Shown here one piece after another: positions 34,655 to 47,400 of a stretch of 64,000 nucleotides of DNA. The stretch spans positions 41,686,607 to 41,750,606 of the forward strand of contig NC_084802.1 of assembly GCF_963169125.1 (NCBI RefSeq). The letters run 5' to 3'. A model generated the notes under the pieces. The model did not search any database, was not told the origin of the DNA, and saw nothing but the letters and a program-made list of their open reading frames with translations. The position numbers were made by a program, and so were the translations under genes. Origin of the DNA: Humulus lupulus. Its lineage: Eukaryota > Streptophyta > Magnoliopsida > Rosales > Cannabaceae. Numbering within the stretch: position 1 is the stretch's first letter; every line of letters begins with the position of its first letter.

Positions 34655-35267
34655 TGTTTACCCAAAAATGGCTCCTGGTGACGTGGCAAGAACTTATTAC
34701 ATGTGGTTGTCACGTGGCAACGTCAAAGTGAAGAGGTGTTGTTCGACTATCGACCAGCTCCTTGTTGCTTCATCAGATGTCGCAATTAGAAGCGACCAGT
34801 CTGGTCACATGCTTCAGTTTAATTCCTTAAAGATATGTAATCTTGTAATAACTACATTTATTATTTCCTCTTTATTGTCTTGATACACTGATATTAAGGA
34901 TAATTAAGGCTCATTGGCCCATGTAACCCCCTTGAGCCTATAAATATACGTGAGAGGGCTCAAGGAAGGGACTTTTGAACCTTTTCTCTGAATACTCATA
35001 GAAAGAGTGTAAGTGTGATTATCCACAGAAAAGTTGTAACTCTCCTAAGACTTGTGAAACTCAAGAACCCTAGTTCTCTGATCACGATATTGGGATTCAA
35101 CATTAATAATAACACTAAGTGGACGTAGGTTGTTACCACATTGTTGGGGCCGAACCACTATAAATTACTTGTGTCATTTCTTTACCATTTGATTACATTC
35201 TTGATTGCCTTCTTATTTCTTTGTCGTTAATCTGACCCCGTATCGTTGGCCAAATCGAAGGTCAACG
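34655..35267 (+). repeat. Tat1 3' LTR
   Basis: 613 bp, TGTTTACCC to GGTCAACG (the last base differs from the 5' LTR). TATAAATA at 34939-34946. About 32 substitutions and one 8-bp deletion separate it from the 5' LTR. Confidence 0.9.
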
Positions 35268-35672
35268 GTTATTTATAATAGATTTTCACTATACCGAATA
35301 CAGTACAACAAACTAAACTAACTATGCTGCAACTACTAATAGAAGAAAACGAACACAGAATCTATTAACAGTTTCTATCCAACTTACCTAACTAACCAAC
35401 TCCAAAGTTAACACTCCCACTCATGGACTGTAAATGTTGTGCAATCCCATCTTGCTTATCAAGAACTGAAACTGGTTAGGAAAAAGAGCTTTAGTAAATA
35501 TGTCTGCAAGCAAATTTTGGGTAGCAACAAGAAATGTCTTGATGCGCGCTGACTGAACCTTCTCTCTTACCAAATGACACTCAATTTCTATATGTTAGGT
35601 TCGTTCATGAAGGACGGGGTTAGTTGGTATATGCAAAGTTCCTTGATTGTCACATTAAAGCAAAGCTGGATT

Positions 35673-36760
35673 TTAATAATCTATTCTCAACTCCTTTAGG
35701 ATAGATAATAGCCACATTATCACACATGTAGTGTTTGCCATTGCTATTGATGACCTTGAATCAGTGTGTTTTTTCTGTGATTTCCATGAAATTAACGAGT
35801 CTCTAAGAAACACACAAACTAGAGACTCAGTAAATGCCTTTGACTGTACTTCTGTCTTTGGTGGAAGAAACAAGCCCTGTCGTGGAGAAGACTTCATGTA
35901 TTGCAGCACCTTTTGCACAACTTTGAAGTGAGCTAATTTGGGACTAGTTAGGAATTTACTTAATGCTAGGTCTGGTCTTGTAAAAGTAAGATATTGTAGC
36001 TTGCCAATTGTCCTTCTATAAGTTGCTAGAGCTCTCTTTCTTCTTGAGTGAGTTTCAGGTTAGGTTCCGTGGGCGTAGAAACTGATTTACAACCCAAAAA
36101 ACCCAGCATCTTCCAACATTTGTAATGCGTATGGTCTTTGAGACACAAAGTTGCCTTTGTCAGACCTTGTTATTTCGAAACCAAGGAAATATCTCAAGTT
36201 GCATAAATCATTTAGGTTAAACCTGTTATCCACATTTTCTTTAACTCAGCCACTGCTTCCATGCTATTGCTAGCTATGAATTGTATCATCTACACAGATA
36301 AACAATACTATGAACTCCTTGTATGAATGCTTGATAAAAAAGGAGTGGTTTGTGGCTGATTGAGTTAATTGGTCCTCCATTAAAGCATTTGAAAATTTGG
36401 CATACCACTACCTTCAGACTTGTTTCAATCCATACAATGATTTATGCAATTTACAAACCGGATTACTTGGCATCTCCCTATTAGGACTATACATCATAAG
36501 CATTTTTTTCAATGAGATCACCATGTAGGAATGCATTATTAACATCTAATTTCTGCAAAAACAATCCAATAATAGAAGCAAGTTTGAGAGTAACTAACTT
36601 AGCTACTGGTGCAAATGCGTCAGTAAAATCCACCCCTTCTTGATGAGTACATCCCTTGGCAACTAGCCTTCTTTATGCATTTCCATTATCCCACCAGCTT
36701 TGTGTTCACTTTATAAACCCACTTACACCTTACAACGCTTGTTTGGAGGAAGGTCGACCA
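35673..36760 (-). pseudogene. Copia2 RNase H and reverse transcriptase
   Basis: RNase H piece 35918-35673 reads SPRQGLFLPPKTEVQSKAF, DSLISWKSQKKHTDSRSS and NTTCVIMWLLSILKEL, a recognisable copia RNase H with a small deletion where SAEAEYRAMA is usual. Upstream (36000-36760) RT is shredded by stops and shifts. The catalytic box at about 36286-36297 reads CVDD instead of YVDD, so the enzyme is dead. Confidence 0.75.
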
Positions 36761-36764
36761 CAGA

Positions 36765-37382
36765 TCAAGTCTTGTTGGCTTCAAGAGCTTCAAGCTCAGC
36801 AGACATGGCCCGTTCCCACTCCGATTTTCCAGCAGCTTGGTGATAAAATTGGGGTACATATTGAATAGAGATAGATAACACAGGGGCTTTAAAATTAGAA
36901 GACAATCTGTCATAACCAAGAGCATCATATAAAGGGTGAGTAGTAACAATATAATTAGAAGGACTGGACTCGGATGATTGACCAGAATATAAGATAATCC
37001 TATAGGTAGCACAATGATAATCATGTAGGTAGGATGGCTTTTTGACTTGTGTATGAGTGGTGACACTAGATGGCATGGACTGATTAGAGGTTTGAGGATT
37101 GGGAAAATACTGACTTGGAACATCAAAATGTTGGTTTGAAGGTGAAATATCAGAGTGTGAATTATATGGATGAGTAGGGTTCTGGTGTGGAACATTGATG
37201 CCGGAGGAGAATGGTAATAGTAACACTTCAGGAGAAAAAAAGTCAAGGTGAGTAGAAGAAGGATTAGATCGTGAAGCAAAAAATATATTTTCATGAAAAA
37301 CATCTCTAGAATAAAATGTAACATTTGTTTCTAAATTGAGTAGTTTGTATGCTTTCATTCCATGCGGATAGTTAAGAAACAA
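36765..37382 (-). pseudogene. Copia2 integrase C-terminus to RT N-terminus
   Basis: A 205-residue minus-strand reading: FLNYPHGMKAYKLLNLETN and VTFYSRDVFHENIF are the conserved copia integrase C-terminal block. A Ser/Pro/His linker follows, then SEWERAMSAELEALEANKT, the start of the copia RT domain. Upstream integrase core residues are not preserved in one frame. Confidence 0.85.
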
Positions 37383-37866
37383 ACTTGTGCTCTAGGTGAA
37401 ATTTTTTTTCTATAACTGAGAAGTGTGTATGCATATGCTAAACAAAAACTAAAAACATTTATGTGAGTATATAATAGAGATTTGTTGTAAGGACTTCAAA
37501 ATGATGTTTTTTATTTAAGAATAAGGGCAGGAATTTGATTGATGAGATGGGTGGCTATAGCTATGCAATCTGTCTAATATGATAGAGGAATATGTAACTG
37601 GTAAAGCAATGATCTAGCTATATTTAAAATATAATTATTCAAAAAAATATATGTCGATGTTTCCTCTCTACTCCTGAATTTTATTGGGGTATTTCAACAC
37701 ATGAATGGTAATGAGTAATACCAAGAGAGTCAAATAAAATAGGGAATTGTAGTTCTTCAGCATTGTCCGATCCAACAAATTTAATTTTGCATTGAAACTG
37801 AGTTTGAACTAGATTATTGAACATAGGTATAGCTTGTTGTGCTTCAGATTTGGTTCTAAAGAAAAT
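37383..37866 (-). pseudogene. Copia2 integrase core remnant
   Basis: Stop-rich minus-strand sequence between the integrase C-terminal block and the solo LTR. Weak integrase-like pieces only (for example a SMLNHSLFDSL-like stretch). Assigned by position. Confidence 0.45.
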
Positions 37867-38466
37867 TGTGAGATCTTAGTCATCTTCCAAAGTCCAATTA
37901 GACTGCATCACTCAGATTGCAAACATGGCAGTAGTTAGTTGGGCTGAAACTAACTCAATAGCTCACAGTCTCAACAGTCAACAAAGTTGTTATGACTACT
38001 AGCAGTTAGAAGATTTTCAAGCTCTCCAACACTCAACATTTACTATATATAGCCTAAAGTCAGATTGGATTTAAGTTAGACTGTGGTGTTTTCATTGGAT
38101 TCATTGTAGAAAGATTAGAGAGAGTTCATTCGTGAGAATTGAGATGATTCTCATCTGAGCTGAGAGATAGTGTGTTGTGTTCATACATTTAAGTGATCTT
38201 TGAGTGTGTAATATGTTCTTATTGAGATAGTGGATTTGAGTGAGGTTTGCTGCCTCGCCTTGGATGTAGGATCAACCATCATGGTTGATTCTGAACCAAG
38301 TAATCTTGGGTTTTGATTCCTTTGCTTTTCTGTTCATTATCTTTAGTTTTCTTACTGTTTGATACATTATCTTGACTGCGAAACTTGTTGTCTTAACACT
38401 AGAACTTGTGAGTTCTTTGTTTTGGTTTAATGTGATTGAGTATTTGACAAGGTACAATCCTCAACA
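37867..38466 (+). mobile_element. Solo copia LTR (600 bp) inside Copia2
   Basis: Runs TGTGAGATCTTAGTC to ATCCTCAACA and is flanked by a perfect AAAAT duplication (37862-37866 and 38467-38471). It matches the LTR of the copia element at 54936-55616 in reverse orientation: shared blocks include CTATATATAGCCTAAAGTCAG, GGATGTAGGATCAACCATC and CTAGAACTTG. No internal domain accompanies it. Confidence 0.88.
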
Positions 38467-38471
38467 AAAAT

Positions 38472-39480
38472 ATACCAAGTGAACTAAAAACAATCATCTA
38501 CAATTGTTAGAAAATATCTATATCCTTCAATAGAAAATTGTGTGAAAGAATATCAATATGAATGAGATCAAATGGCAAGTTTGAAATGGAATTATTAGAG
38601 ACAAACGGAAGTCTCTTTTGCTTAGCAAAATGGCAAATAGAACATGAAAGTCTTGAGTATACATATTATGAAAATGTAATTCTTTATTGAAAGAATGAGA
38701 ATTGATACAAGAGGGTTGGCCTAATCTATAGTGTAACAAAGTATCCCTAGATGGAGTACAAACAGAAACTGTCAGACATGGTAGGAACTTGAGCAGAAGG
38801 ACTAGCTAGGTAGAATAGATTGCCAATTCTTTCAACCGTCCCAATCGCATTGGTTCAAGAAGTGTCCTGAATGACACAACAATTGCCAAGAAAAAGAAAA
38901 ACACATTTAGCACTTTGAGTTAAAGAACTTATAGATAGTAAGTTGTATTCAAGTTAGGCACATATAACACATTAGTAAGAAGATTAGGAGAAAAACAGAG
39001 TTCCTACTTTGGAAATAGTTAATGATATACCATTTGGAAATGTTACACATTAATGAGATGTAGTTGAATGAAAATGAGTGAATAGAGAGAATTCATTACA
39101 CACGTGGTGTGTGGCATCTGTGCCAATGATCCAAGATTGAGCAGGGATAGAGTAAGAGGTTTTACCAGTAAAATTGGTGAATCATCATGGCTAGAAGTAG
39201 AGTTAGAAATGGAGGTAGGACTCTTGGAAGAAACCTGAAATTGACAGGACAAAAGAGCTATTAGTTGTCGACATTGAAAAGAAGAAAGATTGGAGATTGA
39301 GTCTTGGTTATTATCAAAAATGCCTTCATACTGATCAGATATAAACCAAGTTTGATTAGGTGCTAGTCAACCAGAAGAGAAATTGGTTGCACGTCCTTTG
39401 AACTTGTAACCCAGTGGATATCCATGTAACTTGTAGCATTTAGCTACTGTATGACCAGAAAGACCAATGAGTGCAAAGAA
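38472..39480 (-). pseudogene. Copia2 gag/protease remnant
   Basis: Minus-strand pieces include a Gag C-terminus with GHTVAKCYKLHGYPLGYKFKG (about 39400-39460), the second half of a copia zinc knuckle whose first half is frame-shifted. Downstream are Ser/Thr-rich and protease-like pieces. Resemblance ends at 39480. Confidence 0.65.
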
Positions 39481-40578
39481 GCTATATATATATTTCGATC
39501 AATTATTATTCTAATTTTAACAAAGATCTCAAAGTAAATTTTAAAAAATCTAAAAAATTCTTAAAATGCTCGAACTAAGAGCAATAGATGCATCTGACAA
39601 AAAAAAAACATAATAAATAATAGATGTACAACCAAAACTTCATTTGCTCATTGGAACAAGCTCTCACATTGCTGCTAATCACACTAATTCTTCAAATCTC
39701 TTAGAACATGAGATTGGTTCTTGAAAATAAGGCTTATAAAAAACTTAAGAAAATAGGAAGATTGGTTCTTGAAAATAAGGGTTAAACCTTAGAAATCTTC
39801 TCAAGTTTCAGACATTGCTATCAAGTGTCTAAGAGGACTCCTAATGGAAGAGCTATAATAGTTACTTAGCTAAAATACAGCTCAATACTCTTCAAATATA
39901 TCTCCATTGGATGAGCTATAATACCTTAGTATATTACCTCATGAATAGTACAACTCCACATATAGCTAAACTTTAGGCTCCTTCAAAAATATGTTAATAT
40001 TTTTTACTTTATTTCACCATATATATATATATAAATAACGTATTTATTATTTATTTACTTTCTTTCTTTCTCTATCTCTCTCCATATATTTGGATATATA
40101 TAAATATATATTATATGATTTTTTTCATATGTACAAATATATTATATATTTCTCTATATAAATAGGGCACATTAAAAAAATGAATTTTTTTATATATTAT
40201 TATTTTTTAATTTAATTTGATTACCAATTACATATACTTTATGTAATATATAAATAATTTATATTATAATAATATTACAATATTAATAGTTTGAGAAAAT
40301 ATAGACAAATATTATAAATATTAAAAAAAATGATATTAATTATTAAGAATTAAAGAAAATATTTAAATGATTAAAATATATTAAAAATATAATATTTAAA
40401 TGATATAGAGGAAAAAAAAATAAAGAAGCTGATGTATGGTGTAAAGTAAAAGTTTGAGGTAAAATAGATAAAATAGTGTTTTGGTGAGGTATTTTGAAGG
40501 ATAATGAATAGTCCATCGGGAATGCTCTAAGAATGTGTAACAGTCTAGCATTACAATGTCACTTGTCATTTTGTAAAG
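39481..40578. other. AT-rich spacer left of Tat2, no gene
   Basis: Strongly AT-rich with TA and CT microsatellites (40019-40080) and no coding resemblance. Ends in TAAAG (40574-40578), the left target duplication of Tat2. The same AT-rich DNA continues on the right at 53119. Confidence 0.6.
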
Positions 40579-41354
40579 TGTACGCCCTGGATTTCCCACG
40601 GGCTGTTTAGCAGGACGATCCTCGGACTAAACATGATTTAGCCCGAGGCTCCCACAGGCCAGAGGCTTTATCTTCAGGACGGGCCCTTTCTAGCTCGAGG
40701 GGATGGAGTTTCCTGCTCCGTCTTGTTGTTCCAGGAGCTGGGAACAACATCCGACGACCACTGAAGGATCAGCTCGGGTTATGGATTGCTCCGGTAGCGA
40801 GCTTCTCAGGAAGCTCTGACCCTATGGGAGGTCAACACGCAAGATAAACGTGCATAATCCTGCCATCACGTGTCCGATATCCCCCTGACTTCTCGGACAC
40901 GCCGCAGGAACGTGCGTATTCAGACACCCACGGATGGGTTGGGCCGTGCGGCCCATTACCTCCTTCCATACTGATTAGACCACACTTGTGTGTCAGGTTT
41001 AGGAAGTAATCATGAATATCAGACTTGATATGACAAATGGTAAGGTCACGGGATGACCTCCCTACCAATTTCCAGGTGCCTTCTCCTATAAATATGGAGA
41101 CCCTGGGAATTGATAGGGGTTGGAAAAAATAGTCTTGTAAGAACTATATATTTTGTAAACCAATTACCCAGAAAAGATCAATAATATTGACTAGTGGAGT
41201 AGAAGGATTTTAACCTTCGAACCACTTAAAAAACGCGTTTAGGGTCACCTAGTTCTTCTCACAAAGATTTCATATATGCGACGGTTCTACTTTCAAGTAC
41301 TAATCTCTCTCTCTTCTTCTCTTAATTACCTGTTGCCGAAGAACCGCGTCAACA
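40579..41354 (+). repeat. Tat2 5' LTR
   Basis: TGTACGCCCTGGATTTCC to GCGTCAACA, 776 bp. TATAAATA at 41087-41094 is the likely sense promoter. Confidence 0.97.
41087..41094 (+). promoter_or_regulatory. Tat2 LTR TATA box
   Basis: TATAAATATGGAG context, about 260 bases from the LTR 3' edge. An identical copy in the 3' LTR lies at 52851-52858. Confidence 0.7.
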
Positions 41355-41357
41355 GTT

Positions 41358-41376
41358 TGGTGCTTTCATTGAGAGC
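41358..41376 (+). other. Tat2 primer binding site
   Basis: TGGTGCTTTCATTGAGAGC, 3 bases inside the LTR. Shared with Tat1 apart from two bases. Primer tRNA not assigned. Confidence 0.75.
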
Positions 41377-41409
41377 GAATCTAATTAGTACTACCACAAA
41401 CATACAACT

Positions 41410-44400
41410 ATGGTGACCACTCGATCCAAACATGGCAACGAGACTGAACAGCATGATGGGCAGGAGGCCCGCCATGTTGCCCTCCCCGAGGAGCAAGTTC
41501 CTGAAGTCCAGCAAAGGCCAGGAAAGCAGCCGGCCGGCCAAGACGACACTGGTAGTTCGGCGCCCCGGCCGCCTAATCCGAATCCATGTTATTATACTGC
41601 GGTGGAGATGGAGAATGCTCAGCTGAGGAGCCAGCTAGCAGCAGCTGGTCAGCAAATCCAGGATATTCTGAGTCGACTACCCCCTATCACAACCAACGGT
41701 AACGTTGGAGAGAGGCAAGGCGAGGCTCCTAAGTCTCGCCGGAGTAATCGATCCAGGCATAGCCGTTCGGGTAGACTCCCTGCAGCCAACTCCACCCCTT
41801 CATCACGCCATCAAGAGGCGAACTTCAGGGAAATGCCTCAGACCGAACAGCAGCAGTACAGCCGTTCGGTTAGGACATCAACCCCTAGCTCTGAGCCTTC
41901 CTCGAGGACGCCCAGAAGAGATCGGGGAAATTCCCAAAGGAGGGCCGAGGGGATCCGGAGACGTCAGCCCGTCCCCGAAGAACGTCCAGTTCCTCGTCCA
42001 GATCGCCCAGCGCGAAACCATCAAGCTGGCAGAGCCGAGAGGCCCCCACCAAATTTAGTCCGTCCAGACGGCACTAGGATCGCCTCTCCGGTCAGACATC
42101 CTCCCTCTCCCATCAGATATCCGTCTCCTCAAACCATCCGAGACATCCCGGCCTACATAAATAGTAGGAGAGACCCGCCATCAGCCGGGCCTTCCCGGCG
42201 CAGCAGGGTGCCGGGGGAAGGATCAGGTCGGGGCCGCCAAAGACGCACATCGAGCCTGTCCAGCAGGAGTCACAGGACCGGTAGTGCACGGAGTGATCTT
42301 TCGGGAGGAGACCTGCGACAGCGACTAAGTTCAGCACAAAGTCACCATAATACCCAGGGAGGCGACCTTCGAGATCGCCTCAACTCTCACAGAGAGGATC
42401 GAGTTAGGGATGGTAGCCAGGCCCGCTCAGTTGGGGTCCGATCCGAAGTACGTAATGGCGGGAATGCCTCAAATGACCTATCTCCAGATAGGAGGGGCAA
42501 TAACCCGCCTAATATGTACAACGGGTCCGGAGCTGTTGAACAGCCCCGGAATAACCCAGGATCTCAGGACAAAACCTTAGAGCGCTTAACTCAAATGGAG
42601 GAGCTGATGAAGAAGCTCCTGTCAGAGAAAGAAAAAGACGAATATGATTCAGGGGATGAGATGGAGCTCTTCGCCCCCAACATAGCAGCAACGGCATACC
42701 CTTCTGGCTTTCGTATGCCTCACTTGTCAAAGTTCAACGGGGATGGAGACCCATCTGACCACTTAGGGATGTTCAACACCCTAATGATGGCTCATAACAT
42801 CGGGCCAGAGCTTCGTTGCTTGATCTTTCCTTCCACCCTAACTGGACCTGCCAGGCAGTGGTTCAAACAAAGTAAAAGGCAGTCAATCAGCTCCTGGAAG
42901 ACCTTTTCGGCTGACTTCAAGAGGGCATTCCGCGCCTCTCAGGCCGCCAGGGTCCAGGCCGACTCCCTAGCTAACGTGAGACAGCAACCTGGAGAAACGC
43001 TAAAAGCCTACTTGAGCAGATTTGCAAATATCGCTGCTCGAGCCAGAGATGCCGACGACAGCTCCAAACTCATGGCTATGAGGACCGGGATCCTAGTAGG
43101 CGGAGATCTGTGGAAGGATATTCAAAGGAGGGGGGTCAGCTCAGTTAGTGAATTCCTTAACAGAGCCCAAGAATGGATAAACTTGGAGGAAGCTGAAGCT
43201 TCAGCCGCGGGGACCAGCCAGGCCCTCGAGAAGCCCGCTGGGGCGGGAACAGAGATCGTAGTAGCGACTCCCGACGTCATGCAAAGCAACCAGCCCGGTG
43301 GCGGCAAAAGAAAAGGAAATGGTGAAAACGTCCAGCACGGTCAAAAGAAGAATAAGTCCGTGGATAAATTCAAGCCCATGTTCACAGCGTATACCGAGCT
43401 CACCCAAACCAGAGAGAATATTTTCCTGGCCAACGCTACGCGAGTCCCCTGGAAAAGACCGGAGCCAATAAAGCACCCTAAGGGAAAGAGAGACGCTTCC
43501 AAATTCTGCCGTTTTCATAACGACGTCGGACACAATACCGACGACTGCAGGCACCTCAAAGATGAAATCGAGACTCTCATCCGAGCAGGTCCGTTGGCGC
43601 AATACTCGCGGAACAGGGTCCCCACAGGTCGACCCGCTCCGGAGATCCCAGCCAGTCAACCTGGACCTCGAGTAGATCAGGACGTCCCTCCCCCCGTGGT
43701 CGAGGGAGAGATTTCCACCATCTCTGGAGGACCACACATGGCTGGCACGAGCAGAGGCGCCCAGAAGAGGTACATAAATGAGTTGAAGGCCCACAATGGA
43801 GGGGAGTTCGTCCCGGAACAGCGTCAATCAAAACAACAAAGGTTAGAGAAACAACCAGTCACTTTCACGGAGGAGGACGCGGGCCATGTCCAATTCCCTC
43901 ATAACGATCCCTTGGTCGTAGCAGTCCAGCTCGCCAACCGAAGAGTAAGGAGGGTGTTAGTGGACAATGGGAGCTCGGTGAATCTCCTATTCCGTTCAAC
44001 CTTAGAAAAAATGGGTCTGACCGTCTCCGAGCTAAAGGCAACCTCGATGATGCTATATGGTTTTTCAGGCGAAGGGTCAGCAGCGATAGGAACGATCGAG
44101 CTGGTGATCACTCTAGGCGACGAGTCCCGAACAGTGTCCAAACTGCTCGAATTCGTAGTCATTGACTGCTCCGCTGCCTACAATGCAATTTTGGGCCGAC
44201 CAACGCTCGTTGCTTTCGAAGCCATCACATCCGTCCGGCACCTCGCCATGAAGTTCCCTACTTCGACAGGGGTCTGCACTATCAAGGGCGATCAGCTCGC
44301 TGCCAGGGAATGCTACAGCATTTCCATGAAGGGAAAATCTAAACCCGGGCAGGTGGCGATGGCCATTCAGGATGAAGAGGAATCGCAGGGACCCAAGGCG

Positions 44401-47400
44401 GCCCCTGAGATTGAAAAACCTCGGGTTTCCGAAGACGAAAAGCTCGCCTTAAGCGAGGACATTGACCCCCGAGTAGGCGAGGACAGGTCCGAGCTCCAAG
44501 CTATTGAAGATCTCGAGGAGGTAGGCATCGATGAACAAAACCCTTCACGGACGGTGAAGCTCGGAAAGAACCTCTGCGATAGAAGAAAGGCGGATCTGAC
44601 CGCGTTTCTGAAAAAGAACCTAGACGTATTCGCATGGTCGCACGAGGACATGATAGGGATCAGTCCGAGCGTAATCATGCACACGCTCCACCTAGACAAA
44701 AGCGTCCCTGCAAAGTCTCAAAAGCAGAGGCGTTTAGGGACAACCCGAGCCGAGGCCCTTGAAGAAGAAGTGGCCCGGCTCAAGAAATGTGGCTTTATCC
44801 GCGAAGCCAGATTTCCCATTTGGGTTGCCAATCCCGTGTTAGTTCCAAAGCCCAATGGCAAGTGGCGGACCTGTATTGATTTTTCCGACCTGAATAAAGC
44901 CTGCCCCAAGGATTGCTTTCCGTTGCCGAGGATCGATCAACTGGTGGATGCCACGGCGGGGCACGAGCTCATGTCCTTCATGGACGCGTACTCGGGCTAC
45001 AATCAGATCGCGATGAATCCAGCAGACCAGGATCACACCAGCTTCATGACCCCGACTAATGTCTATTGCTATAAGGTCATGCCGTTCGGTCTAAAGAACG
45101 CCGGAGCTACCTACCAAAGGCTGGTAAATAGAATGTTCGCGGATCAGATCGGGAAGAACATGGAAGTGTACGTCGATGATATGCTTGTCAAGTCAAAGAC
45201 TGCCACCAACCACGTTGCCGACCTGGAAGAATGTTTTAACATACTGCGAGAATATGGCATGAGGCTCAATCCTCAGAAATGCACTTTCGGTGTCGCATCG
45301 GGGAAGTTCTTGGGTTTCATAGTCAATACCCGAGGAATCGAGGCAAATCCCGACAAGATCAGGTCACTGCTCGAGCTTCCATCCCCCAGGTCGCGGAAAG
45401 ATGTCCAAGGACTCACAGGAAGGGTGGCGGCACTGAACCGGTTCATTTCCAAATCGACCGACAAGTGCCTGCCTTTCTACAACCTGCTCCGCGGAAACAA
45501 GAAGTTCGAATGGACAGTAGAGTGCGAGGGCGCATTCCTCGACCTAAAAACGCACCTGGCTGAGCCACCTGTGCTATCAAAGCCCAGGGTAGGAGAACCT
45601 CTTTTCCTCTACATGGCCGTGACTGAGGACGCAGCTAGTGCCGTTCTGGTACGAGAAGAGGACCGGGCTCAGAGACCGGTTTATTACATCAGCAAGAGAC
45701 TCCTCGGAGCTGAGTCAAGGTACCCGTTGATGGAAAAGCTGGCGTTCTGCCTAATCACGGCCTCGCGAAAACTCAGGCCATACTTCCAGTCCCACTCTGT
45801 ACACGTCATGACCGATCAGCCTCTAAGGCAGGTTTTGCAAAAGCCTGAAGCCTCGGGACGCTTGCTAAAGTGGGCGGTCGAACTCAGTCAGTTCGAGATT
45901 TTCTATACTCCCCGAACTACCATAAAAAGTCAAGCCTTGGCCGACTTCGTGGCAGAATGCGCGGGATTCCGTGAGATCCCATCAGAAGATTCACAGCAGC
46001 TCACATCCTCAGGCTCATCGTGGAGGATCTTCGTTGACGGCTCATCTAACGAGAACGGCTCCGGGGCCGGAATTATTCTGATATCCCCAGAAGGACATAG
46101 ATTCCATTCGGCGCTGAGATTCGGGTTCAAGGCGTCCAACAACGAGGCAGAGTACGAGGCCTTGTTAGCCGGACTTAGGATAGCTAGCGAGCTAAAGGCA
46201 AGCTCTGTCCAGTGCTTCAGCGACTCCCAGCTCGTGGTGAATCAGGTCTTAGGCGAGTATCAGGCGCGGGGACCCAAGATGGCCTCTTATTTGGCTAAGG
46301 TAAAATCCGAATTATCTATGTTTGGGCAAGGGTCGATCGAGCAGATACCTAGAGAGCAGAACGCCAATGCAGATGCTCTCGCCAAGCTTGCCACCTCGGG
46401 GGAGGCAGAAACCCTGGGGTTGGTGCCAATTGAGTTCTTGGACAAACCAAGCATAGACGGAGATCGAGCGGATATTGAGGTGATTGACATCAGGCCGACC
46501 TGGATGACTCCCATTGTTGAGTACCTCGTCGAGGGCAAGTTACCCGAAGGGCGCAACGACGTACGGCGAGTCCTTTATCAAGCCCCGAGATATACGCTAG
46601 TCGAGGGGGTGTTGTACCGACGTGGGCATTCATTACCTCTCCTCCGGTGTGTTCTTCCAAGTGAGGCGAAGGCCATCCTGCAGGAAGTTCATGACGGATT
46701 CTGCGGAGATCATACTGGGGGGCAAAGCCTGGCCTTGAAGATCCTTCGGCAGGGTTTTTACTGGCCGACTCTGTCCAAAGACTCGATCTCATACGTAAAA
46801 AAGTGCGACAAATGTCAGCGGTTCGCCGCGGTTGCACGAGCACCCCCGACCGAGCTAAAAATGATATCGTCTCCCTGGCCCTTCGCCATTTGGGGCATAG
46901 ATCTAATAGGCGCCCTGCCCACCGGAAAGGGCGGGGTCCGTTACGCCGTGGTAGCCATTGACTACTTCACAAAGTGGGCCGAAGCAGAGCCGTTGGCGAC
47001 AATAACATCGAAAAAGGTGCTAGACTTCGTGGTTAAAAGCATCGTTTGTCGCTTCGGCCTACCCAAAAAGATCGTTTCCGACAATGGCACTCAATTTGAC
47101 AGCGACCTGTTCACCGAATTTTGCGAAAAGAACGGAATTGTGAAAAGTTTCTCATCCGTGGCCTATCCCCAGGCGAACGGCCAGGTCGAAGCTGTCAATA
47201 AAACTCTGAAGGCAAGCCTCAAGAAGAGGCTAGATGAGGCAAAGGGGATCTGGCCAGAACAGCTCCCCCAAGTTCTGTGGGCCTATAGGACCTCACATCG
47301 GACTCCCACGGGTCACACTCCTTTCTCCCTAACCTTTGGAAGTGAAGCGGTCCTCCCCGTGGAGGTAAAGGTCCTATCGCACAGGGTCCGGTCCTACGAA

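Larger units (their letters stand above)
14350..35267 (+). mobile_element. Tat1: Ty3/gypsy Tat-lineage element, old, split by a Tekay element
   Basis: LTRs at 14350-14970 and 34655-35267 flank gag, protease, RT, RNase H and integrase in gypsy order, then a long 3' region with an antisense gene. Flanks are ATTAT (14345-14349) and GTTAT (35268-35272). LTRs differ at about 32 positions plus an 8-bp indel by hand count, so the insertion is much older than Tat2. Motifs DYFTKWAEAEPL, WGIDLI and the FHNDYGH zinc motif match the non-chromoviral Tat/Ogre/Retand group. Sixteen premature stops in gag-pol make it dead. The Tekay insertion 15558-24728 sits in its gag. Confidence 0.92.
35268..39480 (-). 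mobile_element. Copia2: truncated Ty1/copia element, split by a solo LTR
   Basis: Minus-strand copia remains in order from right to left: gag zinc-knuckle remnant, integrase C-terminus, RT, RNase H, purine tract (CCATGAGTGGGAG, minus strand, 35414-35426) and the inner 146 bp of the 3' LTR (35268-35413). The 5' LTR and most of gag are missing: coding resemblance stops at about 39480 in AT-rich DNA. Tat1 inserted into the 3' LTR. The 600-bp solo LTR 37867-38466 inserted into the region between gag and integrase. Confidence 0.75.

Noticed and set aside
36656..36868. Short plus-strand reading in Copia2
   Set aside because: Opposite the minus-strand RT/integrase remnant and without motif.
43201..43827. 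Long minus-strand readings opposite Tat2 gag-pol (also 43577-43831, 46490-46843, 44367-44699)
   Set aside because: They are shadows of the intact plus-strand polyprotein; no domain, start context or splice signals, and composition follows the codon pattern of the sense frame.
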